This document shows positions 37,601-47,688 of a stretch of DNA of 64,000 nucleotides, one piece after another. Source of the stretch: Nosema muscidifuracis (taxonomy: Eukaryota > Microsporidia > Nosematidae); NCBI GenBank assembly GCA_028335825.1, contig JAIOKI010000002.1:248001-312000 (forward strand), in the 5' to 3' direction. Made by a program: the position numbers and the translations under genes. The notes beneath the pieces are model-generated. The model was not told the DNA's origin and ran no database searches. It worked only from the letters and a program-made list of their open reading frames with translations. Each line of letters begins with the position of its first letter. Position 1 is the first letter of the stretch.

Positions 37601-39169
37601 TATCAAGAACTTAAATCTCATTTTTTACAGATAAGTAGAAGAAAGCATGTAAATGATTCAGATTTCATTTCTGAAGAATGGCATCATTTATTAGGTAGTA
37701 AATCTGAAGATGATTTTCTTAGAATTAAGAATTACATTTGTAAAAGTGAAGATAAAGATATTGAATGTACTAAGTTATGTAAATATATTATTGGTCATTT
37801 AATTAAGTCTACTCAAGATTCCAACTCTGATTTCTTATATTATTGTCTTAAAGAGATTTTTAAAATTTCTAATAGAACACAGAAGGAAGTTCTAAGTTGG
37901 ATAATTTATTCTACAGATATAAGAAGATTCAATGTTAATTTTGTTAGTAAATTTATTGAATTTCAATTAATTAATTTAGTTGAGTACGATCAAGCTCTTG
38001 CAAGAAGTATTAAATTAGAAGAAAATCTTGATCCGATATTAAATTTAGTAACGAATTTATTAACTGGCGAAATACAAATTTGTACAGTTTATGATTTTAT
38101 AGCTCTTTTAGAAGCATTAGCAAATAATAGTGATAATTCCAAGATTTATGATTTTTTTCAAAGAATTTCTAATTATATGATGCTTTTCGATAATTCAAAT
38201 GTAACAGATTTTGATGAATTCGTCAAAGCTGAAAAATACAATATATTTACAGATTACAAAAAATCAAGAAATCTACCTAAAAATATAAATATAAAAGCTG
38301 CATTTAAATCTGCATGGGAACATTTTGTTAGACATCATAAAGTTCCAACATTATTTTGTTATCAGAAAGTAGATATGATTCCTATTATTATTAAGAATTC
38401 TGTAAGTTTGTATATAAAAGACACATTAGAAGTTTTTATAGACGCATACAAAAGAAGGAATTATTTATTTACAAAATTTTATACCAGATTTATAATTAAG
38501 TTACTTGATATACTTGATGATACACCTGATAATATTAGAATTATACATGATGTTCTTGGATTACTTAAACCTTCAAGTGTTCCATTTTTTACTTCTGGAT
38601 ATTTAGAAATTATACAGCACAAATTTGTTAGGAAATTTTTTGATTTTTATATGGCAGAAGAAGTTCTTAAAGTTTTAAATATTAATGATAAATTTTTATA
38701 TCCATGTACAGCTATATTTATGAATATTAGAGATAACAAAACATTTTTTAAGACATATGGAATATATTTAAGTTATATTTGTAATTATAAATATGTACAT
38801 CTTAAGAATATTTTTAATAGATTTAGAGATAATATTCATTATGTAGAAAATCAGAATTTATATTTTAGAGTAAGAAGAATTCTACAAAGTAATACGATTG
38901 TTATTAAAGATTATGTAAATAAGGGAAATTTCTTATTATATTTGATTGATAATTTAAATGAGAAAAATCTTGTTACTGTTTATGCTAGTAATATTTTAAG
39001 GACTTATATTAATGAGAAGATGTTTATTCAAAAGATAATAGCTTTGGTATGGATTTATAATAAATGTGAATATGTGCCTGTTGGAGTAAAAACATTCTAT
39101 GATGAATTAAGGAAAAATGATTGGGTGATGAAGATTATTGAATCAATAGAATCTAAATTTAATAAATAG
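34604..39169 (+). CDS. NOT1: CCR4-NOT scaffold protein Not1
   Basis: Not1 is the scaffold of the CCR4-NOT deadenylase that controls mRNA decay and translation in the cytoplasm. The protein is all-helical. Recognisable segments include the MIF4G-like region around residues 690-780 with IGTIAGKLTLARNRIIVLDRF and FIPKNPWLISLLNLLGDLH, matching the Not1 phrase of NPWTMAIxNxLAELH; the DUF3819-like region HAISLALDFSIREIAEVIIE with SLCYVSAQEPMRACM; and a C-terminal helical domain ending at 1521. It is roughly three-quarters of the yeast length (2108) and lacks much of the N-terminus. The largest gene in the window; no frame interruptions. Confidence 0.88.
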   Translation: MNLEFYKKSFKNKIFLKGMDKDLKKQETNELNDNLSNQELKEILERKDPKLIDKEFIINILNRIKAKRKIEQKEIAKMILFMADFPERNWNIKSIMEGMKTNLEEINWRDVYSCFLEEDFNIWSLDSLYVIIDCWICISGIITVPYEIFFKKWKNTRSQIYFIRLIIESDEKKTQLYSNVFFNKIVKLEETRNSRFKNSLNYESTFNCVELFHCIKTLDSNILIEQIAKKAPEWCLAGLSYVYPSFERFFDELIVNFLRGSSSNFIFYILFRNIPKIIFKKLPKYMNNGISLSKILDVILEQKMLPMVSDDLEPPNICLDIIILSSVRDHLNLGIWMNNNLASKKDAFAKILINYIDNKIQGIIELKNNEQDGNNKTNNLMIDKLFPLTVEMILNFTKSIEQYQKQLSFETLTQFNQLKRQIPQVIKMKRGIENSVDEQASTFISSIINSQLSITEGVENIKSMQKGDVSSKELTFKIFSTLIENYSALYKLPNSDLLAIFYGELIKNDIIPKPFMKIALGYIKESLTYPETDREFHFAFKCLESFIRTMPKFLTEIENIEVVKNNLLKKDLILVDENFYTKLNFYEIIEVCFKVLPNQELIQKFYDIKVKSDLKDLDFFQNIENDDLILLFINFVYTEDISLIFKLLDHLKEELKMDFVCSCLNLLKTLLNFQIDDEINFVKKIGTIAGKLTLARNRIIVLDRFDFKKFLITSIECRRIFLGVSFICTFLRQGKYGKIFIPKNPWLISLLNLLGDLHTCTLKKVRTEIEAIFEYFKLPLNQRPIRMYKFKTRDYLLEYKLQNGVSSENKDLKSSDEVINRDKEVKIISRDINDRNDVLKHAISLALDFSIREIAEVIIEKACEIAIKTGMALFKTIKVEKGSEYTIFRNLLINLTKSLCYVSAQEPMRACMSGNITYFLKLVGLEISPEEIHGIVNDNQDLCCNLIQRAGVSRISDCISEYYKNTEVNLGISTCINLKILENNTHVEKITIKPIDSSEYQELKSHFLQISRRKHVNDSDFISEEWHHLLGSKSEDDFLRIKNYICKSEDKDIECTKLCKYIIGHLIKSTQDSNSDFLYYCLKEIFKISNRTQKEVLSWIIYSTDIRRFNVNFVSKFIEFQLINLVEYDQALARSIKLEENLDPILNLVTNLLTGEIQICTVYDFIALLEALANNSDNSKIYDFFQRISNYMMLFDNSNVTDFDEFVKAEKYNIFTDYKKSRNLPKNINIKAAFKSAWEHFVRHHKVPTLFCYQKVDMIPIIIKNSVSLYIKDTLEVFIDAYKRRNYLFTKFYTRFIIKLLDILDDTPDNIRIIHDVLGLLKPSSVPFFTSGYLEIIQHKFVRKFFDFYMAEEVLKVLNINDKFLYPCTAIFMNIRDNKTFFKTYGIYLSYICNYKYVHLKNIFNRFRDNIHYVENQNLYFRVRRILQSNTIVIKDYVNKGNFLLYLIDNLNEKNLVTVYASNILRTYINEKMFIQKIIALVWIYNKCEYVPVGVKTFYDELRKNDWVMKIIESIESKFNK

Positions 39170-39637
39170 CATGTGTAGAAGAAATATTTTTTTATTTGAT
39201 TTTATATTATCATATTTTATAATGATTATAATTATATATTTTATGGTAGAAGATATTATTTTTGTAATGTACTATAAAATTATAATTATATAACATAAAA
39301 ATTTTATAACATACAAAATACTTTATAATGTACTATAAAATTTTTTAATGATTATAAATTTTCTAATGATTATAATTTTCTAATGTACTATAAAATTATA
39401 ATCTTATGACTTACGTTAATAAATTTTATAACATAAAAATTTTAAAATTATAATTATATAACATAAAAATTTTATAACATACATTTTATAACATACAAAT
39501 TAATTTATAATTTAGTATTGTATAATAAATTTTTAAAATAATAAAAATTCTTATCTATTTTAATATCACTTAGATAAGAAGATCTTTTTTGATTAATTTT
39601 AATATGTCGCTAAAATCTTTTATTTTAGTTTATCCCC
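39170..39637. other. AT-rich spacer with TATAACATA-type repeats
   Basis: Short phrases like AAATTTTATAACATAAAAATT and ATGATTATAATTTTCTAATG recur irregularly. An 8-bp inverted repeat CTTATCTA/TAGATAAG (39550-39578) lies about 60 bases before the PDCD5 start, which itself follows a CCCC run. No other gene is seen. Confidence 0.6.
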
Positions 39638-39901
39638 ATGTCTACTGAAAATAAAAATGATGAGATAATTCGACAAATTCTTGATGATAAAAGTCTAGCT
39701 TCATTAAATAATTACAAGCATATAAATAAAGATAAAAGTGCCAAATTACAAGATATGATTATTCAATATTTTAATACCGTACATAAAAGAGTATCTTATT
39801 TAGAATATCTAGACATAGTAAATAAATTAGAAGAAGCTTCTAAATCAGAAATACGATTTAAAAGAAAGAACGATATGTTTGATCTTAGTGATATTGAATA
39901 A
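39638..39901 (+). CDS. PDCD5: PDCD5-family DNA-binding protein
   Basis: A small triple-helix protein of the archaeal/eukaryotic dsDNA-binding PDCD5 family (yeast Ymr074c), linked to chaperonin/prefoldin regulation and apoptosis in animals; its role in a microsporidian is unknown. The family order is visible: ILDDKSLASLNNYKHINKDK, then AKLQDMIIQYFNT, ISYLEYL-like segment, and IRFKRKNDMFDLSDIE, which matches the VxFNRRKxxDSDD end. At 87 residues it is short because the N-terminal extension is missing. CCCC directly precedes the ATG. Confidence 0.85.
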   Translation: MSTENKNDEIIRQILDDKSLASLNNYKHINKDKSAKLQDMIIQYFNTVHKRVSYLEYLDIVNKLEEASKSEIRFKRKNDMFDLSDIE

Positions 39902-40716
39902 ATTTTTATAATAAATCTTTATAAAAGATTGTATAAGTTTTTTAATTATTATTTAAAAACGTTGGATTTTTTAAATTAATTGATATAATTTATTATAGAA
40001 TTTTATTATAGTATTTTTTTTATATATTTTATTATAATTTATTATAGTATTTTTTTTATATATTTTATTATAATGACCTATTGCAAATATTAATATAATC
40101 TATTATAAAGATTTATTATAAGAATAATAATTTTAATATAATCTATTATAATAATACTAATTTTAAAAATTTATTATAAAGATCTATTATAATGACCTAT
40201 TATAAAAATTTATTATAAAGATCTATTATAATAATATTATATTAATTAAATATAAAATGATAATATTTTTCTTATTCAATAAAATACGTCACTCATTTTA
40301 TTTGATAAACTCAAAAAAATTTTAATAAATGAAGTTCTTCAAAATTTTCTTAATATATAAATTTGTTTATTTTAATATATGTGCGTAAGATAATATTTTT
40401 TGACTCAATGATTTATTGATTTTTTTTCTTATGATAATCTTTTATTATCTAAAATCTTTTAAATATCATTTATTTTTTTATAAATTCTATTATAATAAAA
40501 TTTTATGGGGTTCTTTTGATAGATCTTATTATTCTTAAATTTACGTGTAGATGACTTATATTTCAAAATTAATTTTGATTTTTTTGACATTTTAATTATT
40601 ATTGTAAAATATTATTAATTAATTTGTTATTAAAACATATAAAAGAAAAATACAATGTTATTTTAGGAAATTAAAAAAAAATATTCTGCATAAATATTAA
40701 AATTTTTATCCCTTTA
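39902..40716. other. 815-bp AT-rich spacer before ILS1
   Basis: TATTATA-rich loose repeats (for example TTATTATAAAGATCTATTATA near 40180-40230) fill the left part. The right end has TGCATAAATA at 40688-40697 and CCC at 40710-40712 before the next start. A 43-codon lysine-rich frame on the minus strand (40459-40590) was considered and is listed under rejected items. Confidence 0.55.
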
Positions 40717-43700
40717 ATGGAATTTAATAATAACATGAGCATAAACGAAATTGAAACAAAAATTCTTAAATTTTGGAAAGATAATCAGTGTTTTGAAAAA
40801 AGTAATGAACTAAGCAAAGGAAGAAAAAAATATACTTTTTATGATGGTCCACCTTTTGCTACTGGTCTACCTCATTTTGGTCATATTTTAAGTGGTACTA
40901 TCAAAGATATTGTAACAAGATATTTTTATCAACATGGATATCATGTTGATAGAAGATTTGGATGGGATTGTCATGGATTGCCAGTTGAATTTGAAATTGA
41001 TAAACTATTAGGAATTAATCAGAAAAGCCAGATTTTAGATATGGGTATTGATAAATATAATGCTGAATGTAAATCTATTGTTATGAAATATAGTAGTGAA
41101 TGGAAAGGAACTGTTGAAAAAATGGGTAGATGGGTTGACTTTGATAATGGATATAAAACAATGGATCTTGATTTTATGACTAGTGTTTGGTATATTTTTA
41201 AAATGTTATTCTCTAAAGGCTATGTTTATAGAGGATATAGAGTTATGCCTTTTTCAACAGGATGTATGACTACATTAAGTAATTCAGAAGCAAAATCAAA
41301 TTATAAAATAGTAAATGATCCTTCAGTTGTAATTGCTTTCCCTTTAAAAGATAAATTATTCGGTAAAGATGTTTCACTTTTAGCTTGGACTACTACACCA
41401 TGGACACTTCCTTCTAATTGTGGATTAATTATAAATCCTGAATTAGAATATCAAATTTTTGAAATGAATGAGAAATATTACGCTATGCTCTCAAGTAGAA
41501 TTGATGAATATTTTAAAGATAAAGTTACAAGATTTGATTTATTTAAAGGAAAAGTTTTAATTAATATGCAATATGAACAACCTTTTTCATATTTCGAAAA
41601 ACACAGATCAGATGGATTTTTTAAAGTTTTAGTAGGTACATTTGTCTCATCAGAAGATGGTACTGGTATTGTTCATGCTGCTCCTGCATTTGGTGAGGAA
41701 GATTATAATTGTTTTGTTGAAAATAAAATTATAAAACAGAATGATTTAGTTCCTTGTCCAGTAGATGAAAATGGAAGATTTACTGAAGAAGTAACAGATT
41801 TTGTTGGTGTTTATGTAAAAGATGCTGATAAAAAAATAATTAAGTTTCTTAAAGATAAAATAATTCTTACAAAACAAATTAGTCATAGTTATCCTTATTG
41901 TTGGAGATCAGAGAAACCTTTAATTTATAAATTAGTACCTAGTTGGTTTATTAGAGTTTCAGATTGTATTGATAAATTAGTAGAAACTAATGAATCTATA
42001 AATTGGGTACCATTTGAAATTAAGCATAAGAAATTTGGAAAATGGCTATCTAATGCTAAAGATTGGGCTTTTTCAAGGACTCGTTTCTGGGGTACTCCTA
42101 TTCCATTATGGGTTTCTGATGATTTTTCTGAAATACTTTGTGTAGAATCTGCTGAAGAACTTTCTAAGCTAAGTGGTCGATCTATTACAGATCTTCATAT
42201 GGAATTTATTGATGATATTGAACTAGAACAAAATGGTAAAAAATTAAGAAGAATTCCTGAAGTATTTGATTGTTGGTTTGAGAGTGGAAGTATGCCATAT
42301 GCTCAAAATAATTGGCCATTTAATATAAAACATAAATTTAATTTAGATTCTATAAAACAAGAACTTAATAAAGAATCTATAAAACAAGAACTTAATAAAG
42401 ATTCTATCAAACAAGAACTTAATAAAAATGAGGAATACATAATTTATGAAGATAAAATTTTAGAAAATTTCCCTGCTGATTTTATTGGAGAAGGTATTGA
42501 TCAAACAAGAGGATGGTTTTATACTCTTCATGTGATATCTACTTTATTGTTTAACAAACCAGCTTTTAAGAATGTAATTGTCAATGGAATTGTATTAGCT
42601 GAAAATGGTAAGAAGATGAGTAAGAAAGATAAAAATTATCCTGATCCTAATATTGTAATGGATAAATATGGATCAGACAGTTTGAGATTATATTTGGTAT
42701 CTTCTCCTGTAGTGGAAGCAGATAATCTTCTTTTTAAAGAGAATGGTGTTAAGGATGTCAGTAAATCTTTAATAATTCCTTGGATGAATGTTTTGAAATT
42801 TTTTACTGAATCAGCTCCTGAATTATCAGAATGTTCTGAACTTGAATTAGATAGTTGGATAATCTTTGTATTCAATGATTTCTTGACTAATGTGACAACT
42901 TTAATGAACAAATACGAATTATCAAAAATTTGTTCATTTGCTTTAAAGTTTATTGATGATCTATCAAATTGGTATCTACGTATTCATAGAGAAGAAATCA
43001 GATTAGGAAATACTAAAATTTTATCAACACTTCTAAAAGATTTTAGTATAGTAATGGCACCTTTTACTCCTTTCTTTAGTGAATATTGTTTTCAAACCAT
43101 TATTAATAGAAAAGAGAAAAATTTAGAAAAATCAAATGAAGTTAGATCTGTTCATTTTGAAATGTATCCTAAAATATTAGATAAAGGAAATAACAGTTTT
43201 GAGAAATCTAAAGAGATAATTGATGCTATAAGATATCTTAGAGATAAACATACAATTAATTTAAAGACTCCCTTGAAAGAAGTTAAAATTATTTGTGATT
43301 ATGCTTTTGAGTTCGAAGCAAAGAAATATTTCAATACAATAATCAGAGAATGTCATTTATTATCTTTAATATTTGAAAGAGAACAAGATATGAAATATTT
43401 ATCAGTAGAATATAAAGCTAAACCATGTTTCGAACATCTTAAGAAAGATTTAACTACTATGAAAGATAAAGTTAAAAGAATAAGTAAACTTAAACAAGAT
43501 GAATTAAAGATTTTATCAACTTTAAAAGATGATGATATTATTTTTGATGTCAAAAGAAAAGATGTTCTTATTGAAAAAATAGCTTCTTATCCTGTTGGTC
43601 TTTGTATGGCTATGAATGAATTTGTCATTTTAGTTGATAATTCAGTAGATGAAAATGTACTAGAAAAGAAAACAGCAAGAGAATTTAATAGTTTTATTCA

Positions 43701-43917
43701 AAAGTTAAGAAAAGCTTGTGGTCTTAAGATGGAAGATATTGTACAAGTAGAAATTGATAATGAATATGTTAAACAAGCTGCTTTGAAATATTATAATATA
43801 ATATTTGGATCAGAAGGTACTGTCGTTAATCCAAGTACTTTAGAAAATAAGGCGGATTGTTTTATACATGAAGATAAAGAGTATAAAGTAGTCTTAAGAA
43901 TTCAATTAAAAAAATAA
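40717..43917 (+). CDS. ILS1: isoleucyl-tRNA synthetase, cytosolic
   Basis: Class Ia synthetase that charges tRNA-Ile. The N-terminal HIGH motif appears as HFGH (53-56) in [16 protein letters not shown], followed by [13 protein letters not shown]. The editing domain includes [12 protein letters not shown] and [16 protein letters not shown]. The catalytic loop is KMSKK (633-637) in [14 protein letters not shown], as in eukaryotic enzymes. The anticodon-binding domain (NLSNWYLR-type helix at [15 protein letters not shown]) follows. At 1066 residues it is of normal length. An insertion of three 9-residue repeats lies at about residues 544-570. Start follows CCC. Confidence 0.96.
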   Translation: MEFNNNMSINEIETKILKFWKDNQCFEKSNELSKGRKKYTFYDGPPFATGLPHFGHILSGTIKDIVTRYFYQHGYHVDRRFGWDCHGLPVEFEIDKLLGINQKSQILDMGIDKYNAECKSIVMKYSSEWKGTVEKMGRWVDFDNGYKTMDLDFMTSVWYIFKMLFSKGYVYRGYRVMPFSTGCMTTLSNSEAKSNYKIVNDPSVVIAFPLKDKLFGKDVSLLAWTTTPWTLPSNCGLIINPELEYQIFEMNEKYYAMLSSRIDEYFKDKVTRFDLFKGKVLINMQYEQPFSYFEKHRSDGFFKVLVGTFVSSEDGTGIVHAAPAFGEEDYNCFVENKIIKQNDLVPCPVDENGRFTEEVTDFVGVYVKDADKKIIKFLKDKIILTKQISHSYPYCWRSEKPLIYKLVPSWFIRVSDCIDKLVETNESINWVPFEIKHKKFGKWLSNAKDWAFSRTRFWGTPIPLWVSDDFSEILCVESAEELSKLSGRSITDLHMEFIDDIELEQNGKKLRRIPEVFDCWFESGSMPYAQNNWPFNIKHKFNLDSIKQELNKESIKQELNKDSIKQELNKNEEYIIYEDKILENFPADFIGEGIDQTRGWFYTLHVISTLLFNKPAFKNVIVNGIVLAENGKKMSKKDKNYPDPNIVMDKYGSDSLRLYLVSSPVVEADNLLFKENGVKDVSKSLIIPWMNVLKFFTESAPELSECSELELDSWIIFVFNDFLTNVTTLMNKYELSKICSFALKFIDDLSNWYLRIHREEIRLGNTKILSTLLKDFSIVMAPFTPFFSEYCFQTIINRKEKNLEKSNEVRSVHFEMYPKILDKGNNSFEKSKEIIDAIRYLRDKHTINLKTPLKEVKIICDYAFEFEAKKYFNTIIRECHLLSLIFEREQDMKYLSVEYKAKPCFEHLKKDLTTMKDKVKRISKLKQDELKILSTLKDDDIIFDVKRKDVLIEKIASYPVGLCMAMNEFVILVDNSVDENVLEKKTAREFNSFIQKLRKACGLKMEDIVQVEIDNEYVKQAALKYYNIIFGSEGTVVNPSTLENKADCFIHEDKEYKVVLRIQLKK
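42346..42426. repeat. 27-bp in-frame repeat inside ILS1
   Basis: Three adjacent copies (42346, 42373, 42400) encode [18 protein letters not shown] and DSIKQELNK. They sit between the NNWPF segment and the [13 protein letters not shown] motif, a surface loop by homology. Confidence 0.95.
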
Positions 43918-43989
43918 GGTTTAATTCTTTAATTTCAATTTATTTTAAAACTTTTATTTTAATTCTTTAATATAACCTAATGTCTTAGT

Positions 43990-44125
43990 AGTTTTAATTT
44001 AATAAAATACCTAATATTATTAAATCAAGAACTTTAATTTTAATTTAATACAATACCTAATATTATTTAATCTAATGCCTTAGTTTTAATTTAATACAAT
44101 ACCTAATATTATTTAATTAAGAACT
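43990..44125. repeat. 46-bp tandem repeat, three copies
   Basis: ACCTAATATTATT phrases at 44009, 44055 and 44101, each within TTTTAATTTAATA(C/A)AATACC. The array lies between the convergent ends of ILS1 and the coiled-coil gene. Confidence 0.85.
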
Positions 44126-44137
44126 TTAACTTTTAAT

Positions 44138-45349
44138 CTATCGTGGACTTTTTCTCAAATTTTCAAAATCATCTGCTTTTTTTTTACAATCATTAAGTTT
44201 GTTATTCGATTTAGTCTTATTTTCTTCTTGAGATTCTTTTTCAATTTTACTTTTTAAATCATCGATACGAAATTCACTTTTCTTTCCTACCTGCTTCTGT
44301 AAAACTTCTAAAACTTTCTTCTGTTTATCAATTATCTTATTTTTTAATTTAACAGATTCATGCAATTTTCTATATTCATTAGAAAGTATAACACATTCTT
44401 TTTTTAATCTAATATTATTTGTATCAAGTTTAGTGATAGTTTCAGAAAAAGAAACGTTTTCATTTTGTAACTGTTTTATAGTCATCTTTTTTTCTTCTAA
44501 TAATTTTTTAAGTTCATTTACATCAGAACTTTTTTTTATAGTTTCGCATTCTTTCTTATTATTCTGATATTCTTGATTAAATTTATCTATAGAATCTAAC
44601 AAATTCTTGAAAAAATATTCAATATTTTCATCTTCATTATTTTCTATCTTATAATTGCTTACTATTAAATTAAATTTGTTAATGAAATCTTTGATTTCAT
44701 TTTTTATAATTAAGATTTTTTTATCGTTATTTTTTATAAAATCTGTTTGTTTCTTAAATTCTTTAATTATATCTTGATTGATTAAATTTAGTGAATTTAT
44801 ATCTTCTTTAATTTGTTTGTAAATATTAGGAAAAAATTCATTAAAAAATAAATAAATTTCTTTCTTATTAATTTTATCCAACTCCTTCTTATCAATAATA
44901 TTTTCAATTTGTAATTTAGCCGATTTCATATCATTATTTTGAATCTTTTTATACAAATCTGTAACAACATTTTTATGCACAAATTTATTTTTCATTACTT
45001 TATTAAATTTCTTGTTAAGTCTACTTATAGAATCATAAATACTTGATAAGTATACCATATCATCCTTGTAAACACTTTTATTACCATCATCAGATTTTAC
45101 ATCTTGATCAAGTATACTAACATCATTAATACCAGATAAATCCATACTTGGATCGTATATTCTAGTATTTTTTGGACTGTCTCCGTTTATAGATAAGTTT
45201 TGTAAACTTTTTAGAATGTTTGTATTTTTTAAGGGAGATAAACATAAAGAATCCTCTTCTTCTATTAAAGGTGTGTTTGGGACATTTTCTGACCATTCTG
45301 TGTCAAAAGGTGAATCCCTGATTTTATTCAAATTTTCTTTTTTTGACAT
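44138..45349 (-). CDS. coiled-coil protein with clustered Ser/Thr-Pro sites
   Basis: 403 residues, not recognised. The first 60 residues hold several Ser/Thr-Pro sites (DSPF, NTPL, LSPL, DSPK), the kind phosphorylated by cyclin-dependent kinases. From about residue 105 it is helical and charged, with long heptad-rich stretches (residues 150-370, e.g. EEKKMTIKQLQNENVSF), and it ends in a basic tail. This design is common among spindle-pole, kinetochore and nuclear-pore-linked proteins; none can be chosen. It is divergent with EFL1, sharing a short upstream region; CCC precedes its start on the minus strand. Confidence 0.8.
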   Translation of the reverse strand: MSKKENLNKIRDSPFDTEWSENVPNTPLIEEEDSLCLSPLKNTNILKSLQNLSINGDSPKNTRIYDPSMDLSGINDVSILDQDVKSDDGNKSVYKDDMVYLSSIYDSISRLNKKFNKVMKNKFVHKNVVTDLYKKIQNNDMKSAKLQIENIIDKKELDKINKKEIYLFFNEFFPNIYKQIKEDINSLNLINQDIIKEFKKQTDFIKNNDKKILIIKNEIKDFINKFNLIVSNYKIENNEDENIEYFFKNLLDSIDKFNQEYQNNKKECETIKKSSDVNELKKLLEEKKMTIKQLQNENVSFSETITKLDTNNIRLKKECVILSNEYRKLHESVKLKNKIIDKQKKVLEVLQKQVGKKSEFRIDDLKSKIEKESQEENKTKSNNKLNDCKKKADDFENLRKSPR

Positions 45350-45445
45350 TTAAAGGGTCATGAAAATAAAATTTAGCATAAACAAAAATTGTTTCTTAAC
45401 AAAAATATTCAAATTTTGAAAAAGAAAAAAAATCTATATAAAGTA

Positions 45446-45448
45446 CCC
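45446..45448 (+). promoter_or_regulatory. CCC start signal that sets the EFL1 start
   Basis: CCC immediately precedes ATG at 45449. The open frame extends 60 bases further upstream but only from a TTG codon, so the ATG here is the better start. TTTAGCATAAACAAA lies about 70 bases upstream, between the two divergent genes. Confidence 0.55.
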
Positions 45449-47461
45449 ATGAGATCTGATAGAATAAAAATGCAAAGAACAATTATAACAAGTGTTATTG
45501 CACATATTGATCATGGAAAAACTACTCTTATAGATAGTTTAGTAGCTTCACAAGGTAAAATATCTAAATCAATAGCTGGTGATTTAAGATACATGGATAC
45601 AAGAGATGACGAACAAAAACGTGGAATAACTTTAAAATTAAGTTCTATTTCATTAAATTATAAAGATACCTGTCATACAATTTTAGATACTCCTGGACAT
45701 GTTGACTTCGAATTTCTTATAGAAAATAGTTCAGTACTTTCTGATTGTTTTTTAATAATTATTGATATTATGGAAGGAATAACACCAAGAACATTTGCTT
45801 TGATAAATTATATTAGGAGAGATCATACAGTTCTAGTAATTAATAAGATAGATAAAATTGAAACATCAGATGAAGCTATAGATAAAATAGAAAAAATAAT
45901 TTTATTTCTTAACAGTATGGTAGGTAAACCTGTTTTTTCATGGACTAGTAATAATATAATATTATCTAGTGCTACATACTGTTATGGAATAAATTATGAA
46001 AGATCGAAATTTATTCTAAAAAAAGAAAATACAAATATTGAAACAATTATAAAATTTATTTATTATATTGAAGATAGAATTAAAAAAAATGATGTAGATC
46101 AAATTTGTAAAAAATTTGATATTAATAAACCTTCTAAGAAAAATATTCTAAGTACTGTAATGCCATTATCAGATGTAATATTTGATTCTATAAATTCTGT
46201 CTACGAACCTAATACTTATAAAACATATTTATTTGATAAAAGTATTCCTTTAGTACTCAAACAAGATATTAATGAAAATGATACAATTATTTTTGTATCA
46301 TTAGGGATTTTAGATAGTGATAGGATATATAAAAAAGAAAAATTATTGTTCGTAGCAAGAATTTTTCAGGGAAATATAAAAAAAGGAGATATTTTATATA
46401 CAAAAGATGTATCATATAAAATAGATAAAATTTATAAATTTGGTATTAATGAATTTATTGAAATAGAATCATCAGAAGGATCTTCTTTAATTTGTTTAAG
46501 AAGTGATCTCAAGAAAAATACAATATTAAGCACAAGATCTTTAGATTATAATTACACAGAGAAAATCTACCCTTTTTATAGATCAAGACTTATTACAGAT
46601 AAAAATAATTTAGAAGAAATTAAGGATATTTTAAGGGCCATAGTACATACAGAACAATGTTTAAAAATTAAGATCAATAAATATAATCAAATAGATGTAT
46701 TATCATCTGGAAAAGTACAAGTAGAAAAAATGATAGAAGATTTAAAATCGTGTAATATTGAAGTAAAGACAGGCCAAGATCAAAATTTATTTTGTGAATG
46801 TGTCAAAGGACGAGCAAATTATTTTTACGAAAATGATTATTACATAATTGAAATTCAAATATATAAAAATGAAGGAGATTTTGAAGGATACATAGACGAA
46901 TTCAATAATAGATTTATAGTTGAAAAAGATGAACAAGATTTAATTTACAGTATTCTAGAAATTTATGTATTGAATGGTCCATTAATAAATGAATATATAC
47001 GTGATACGACCTTCTTAGTGAATTATAAAATTAAAGAAAATAATGATTGTGAGATTGAATATTCACAGATAAAATCTCATATAAAAAATGCTTATTCTCA
47101 AGCTGATCCTACTATTGCACCATTCTTTTATAAACTTAATGTATCTATACAAGAAGAATATCTTGGATCAATTTATAATACATTTCAAAAATTTACTTGT
47201 TTTCTTGAGAGTGAAGACTATGAAGATACAACAAGTTTTTATGTATTAAGTATTCTTATACCTCATTTCTCATATGATATGTTTATCGAAGATATTCGTA
47301 TTCATACGAAAGGTACAGCTTATATTTTGTCATCTGAATTTGGTTATTTTTACGAACTTGATTTTGATGAATGTATCTTAGATATTCGTAGAAAGAAAGG
47401 ATTACAAACTGATGAAAAGATAATGATTAATCCAGAAAAACAGCGTACGTTAAAAAAATGA
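45449..47461 (+). CDS. RIA1: ribosome-assembly GTPase EFL1/Ria1
   Basis: An EF2-like GTPase that with SDO1/SBDS releases eIF6 from new 60S subunits in the cytoplasm. The G domain shows IAHIDHGKTTLIDSL (G1), DEQKRGITLK (G2), DTPGHVDF (G3) and NKIDK (G4). The tail is what separates it from EF2: RRKKGLQTDEKIMINPEKQRTLKK, close to the EFL1 end and unlike the EF2 end. There is no diphthamide-loop signature. At 670 residues it is compact (yeast about 1110), lacking the EFL1 insertion in domain II and shortened elsewhere. SDO1 and TIF6 are not in the window. Confidence 0.88.
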   Translation: MRSDRIKMQRTIITSVIAHIDHGKTTLIDSLVASQGKISKSIAGDLRYMDTRDDEQKRGITLKLSSISLNYKDTCHTILDTPGHVDFEFLIENSSVLSDCFLIIIDIMEGITPRTFALINYIRRDHTVLVINKIDKIETSDEAIDKIEKIILFLNSMVGKPVFSWTSNNIILSSATYCYGINYERSKFILKKENTNIETIIKFIYYIEDRIKKNDVDQICKKFDINKPSKKNILSTVMPLSDVIFDSINSVYEPNTYKTYLFDKSIPLVLKQDINENDTIIFVSLGILDSDRIYKKEKLLFVARIFQGNIKKGDILYTKDVSYKIDKIYKFGINEFIEIESSEGSSLICLRSDLKKNTILSTRSLDYNYTEKIYPFYRSRLITDKNNLEEIKDILRAIVHTEQCLKIKINKYNQIDVLSSGKVQVEKMIEDLKSCNIEVKTGQDQNLFCECVKGRANYFYENDYYIIEIQIYKNEGDFEGYIDEFNNRFIVEKDEQDLIYSILEIYVLNGPLINEYIRDTTFLVNYKIKENNDCEIEYSQIKSHIKNAYSQADPTIAPFFYKLNVSIQEEYLGSIYNTFQKFTCFLESEDYEDTTSFYVLSILIPHFSYDMFIEDIRIHTKGTAYILSSEFGYFYELDFDECILDIRRKKGLQTDEKIMINPEKQRTLKK

Positions 47462-47533
47462 TATAAATTCTTTTATATCATAAAATTGAATCTTTTTTTT
47501 GACTTTTAAAAAGATCATAAATATTTTCGGTAT

Positions 47534-47557
47534 AATAATGAGAAATATCTCGTTATT
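47534..47557. other. 10-bp hairpin downstream of EFL1
   Basis: AATAATGAGA-AATA-TCTCGTTATT forms a 10-bp stem with one G-T pair and a 4-base loop, 73 bases after the EFL1 stop and 130 bases before the next gene. It may be a 3'-end or small-RNA element; nothing else supports a function. Confidence 0.35.
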
Positions 47558-47688
47558 TTTAGTGAAATAATTGGATTTTCTCTATATTTCGAAATTAACG
47601 ACGGTTATTCTTTAACAATTTTTTTTAAATTAGAATACTAAATATTTTTCTTGTTTTTACCCCTTCAAAAGCTAAATATTCAGATATT

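Noticed and set aside
40459-40590. 43-codon, lysine-rich frame on the minus strand, superficially like a small ribosomal protein such as eL39
   Set aside because: It lacks the Trp-Ile-Arg and RRxWRR signatures of eL39, has no CCC or GGG run before the ATG, and AT-rich DNA easily yields Lys/Asn/Ile frames.
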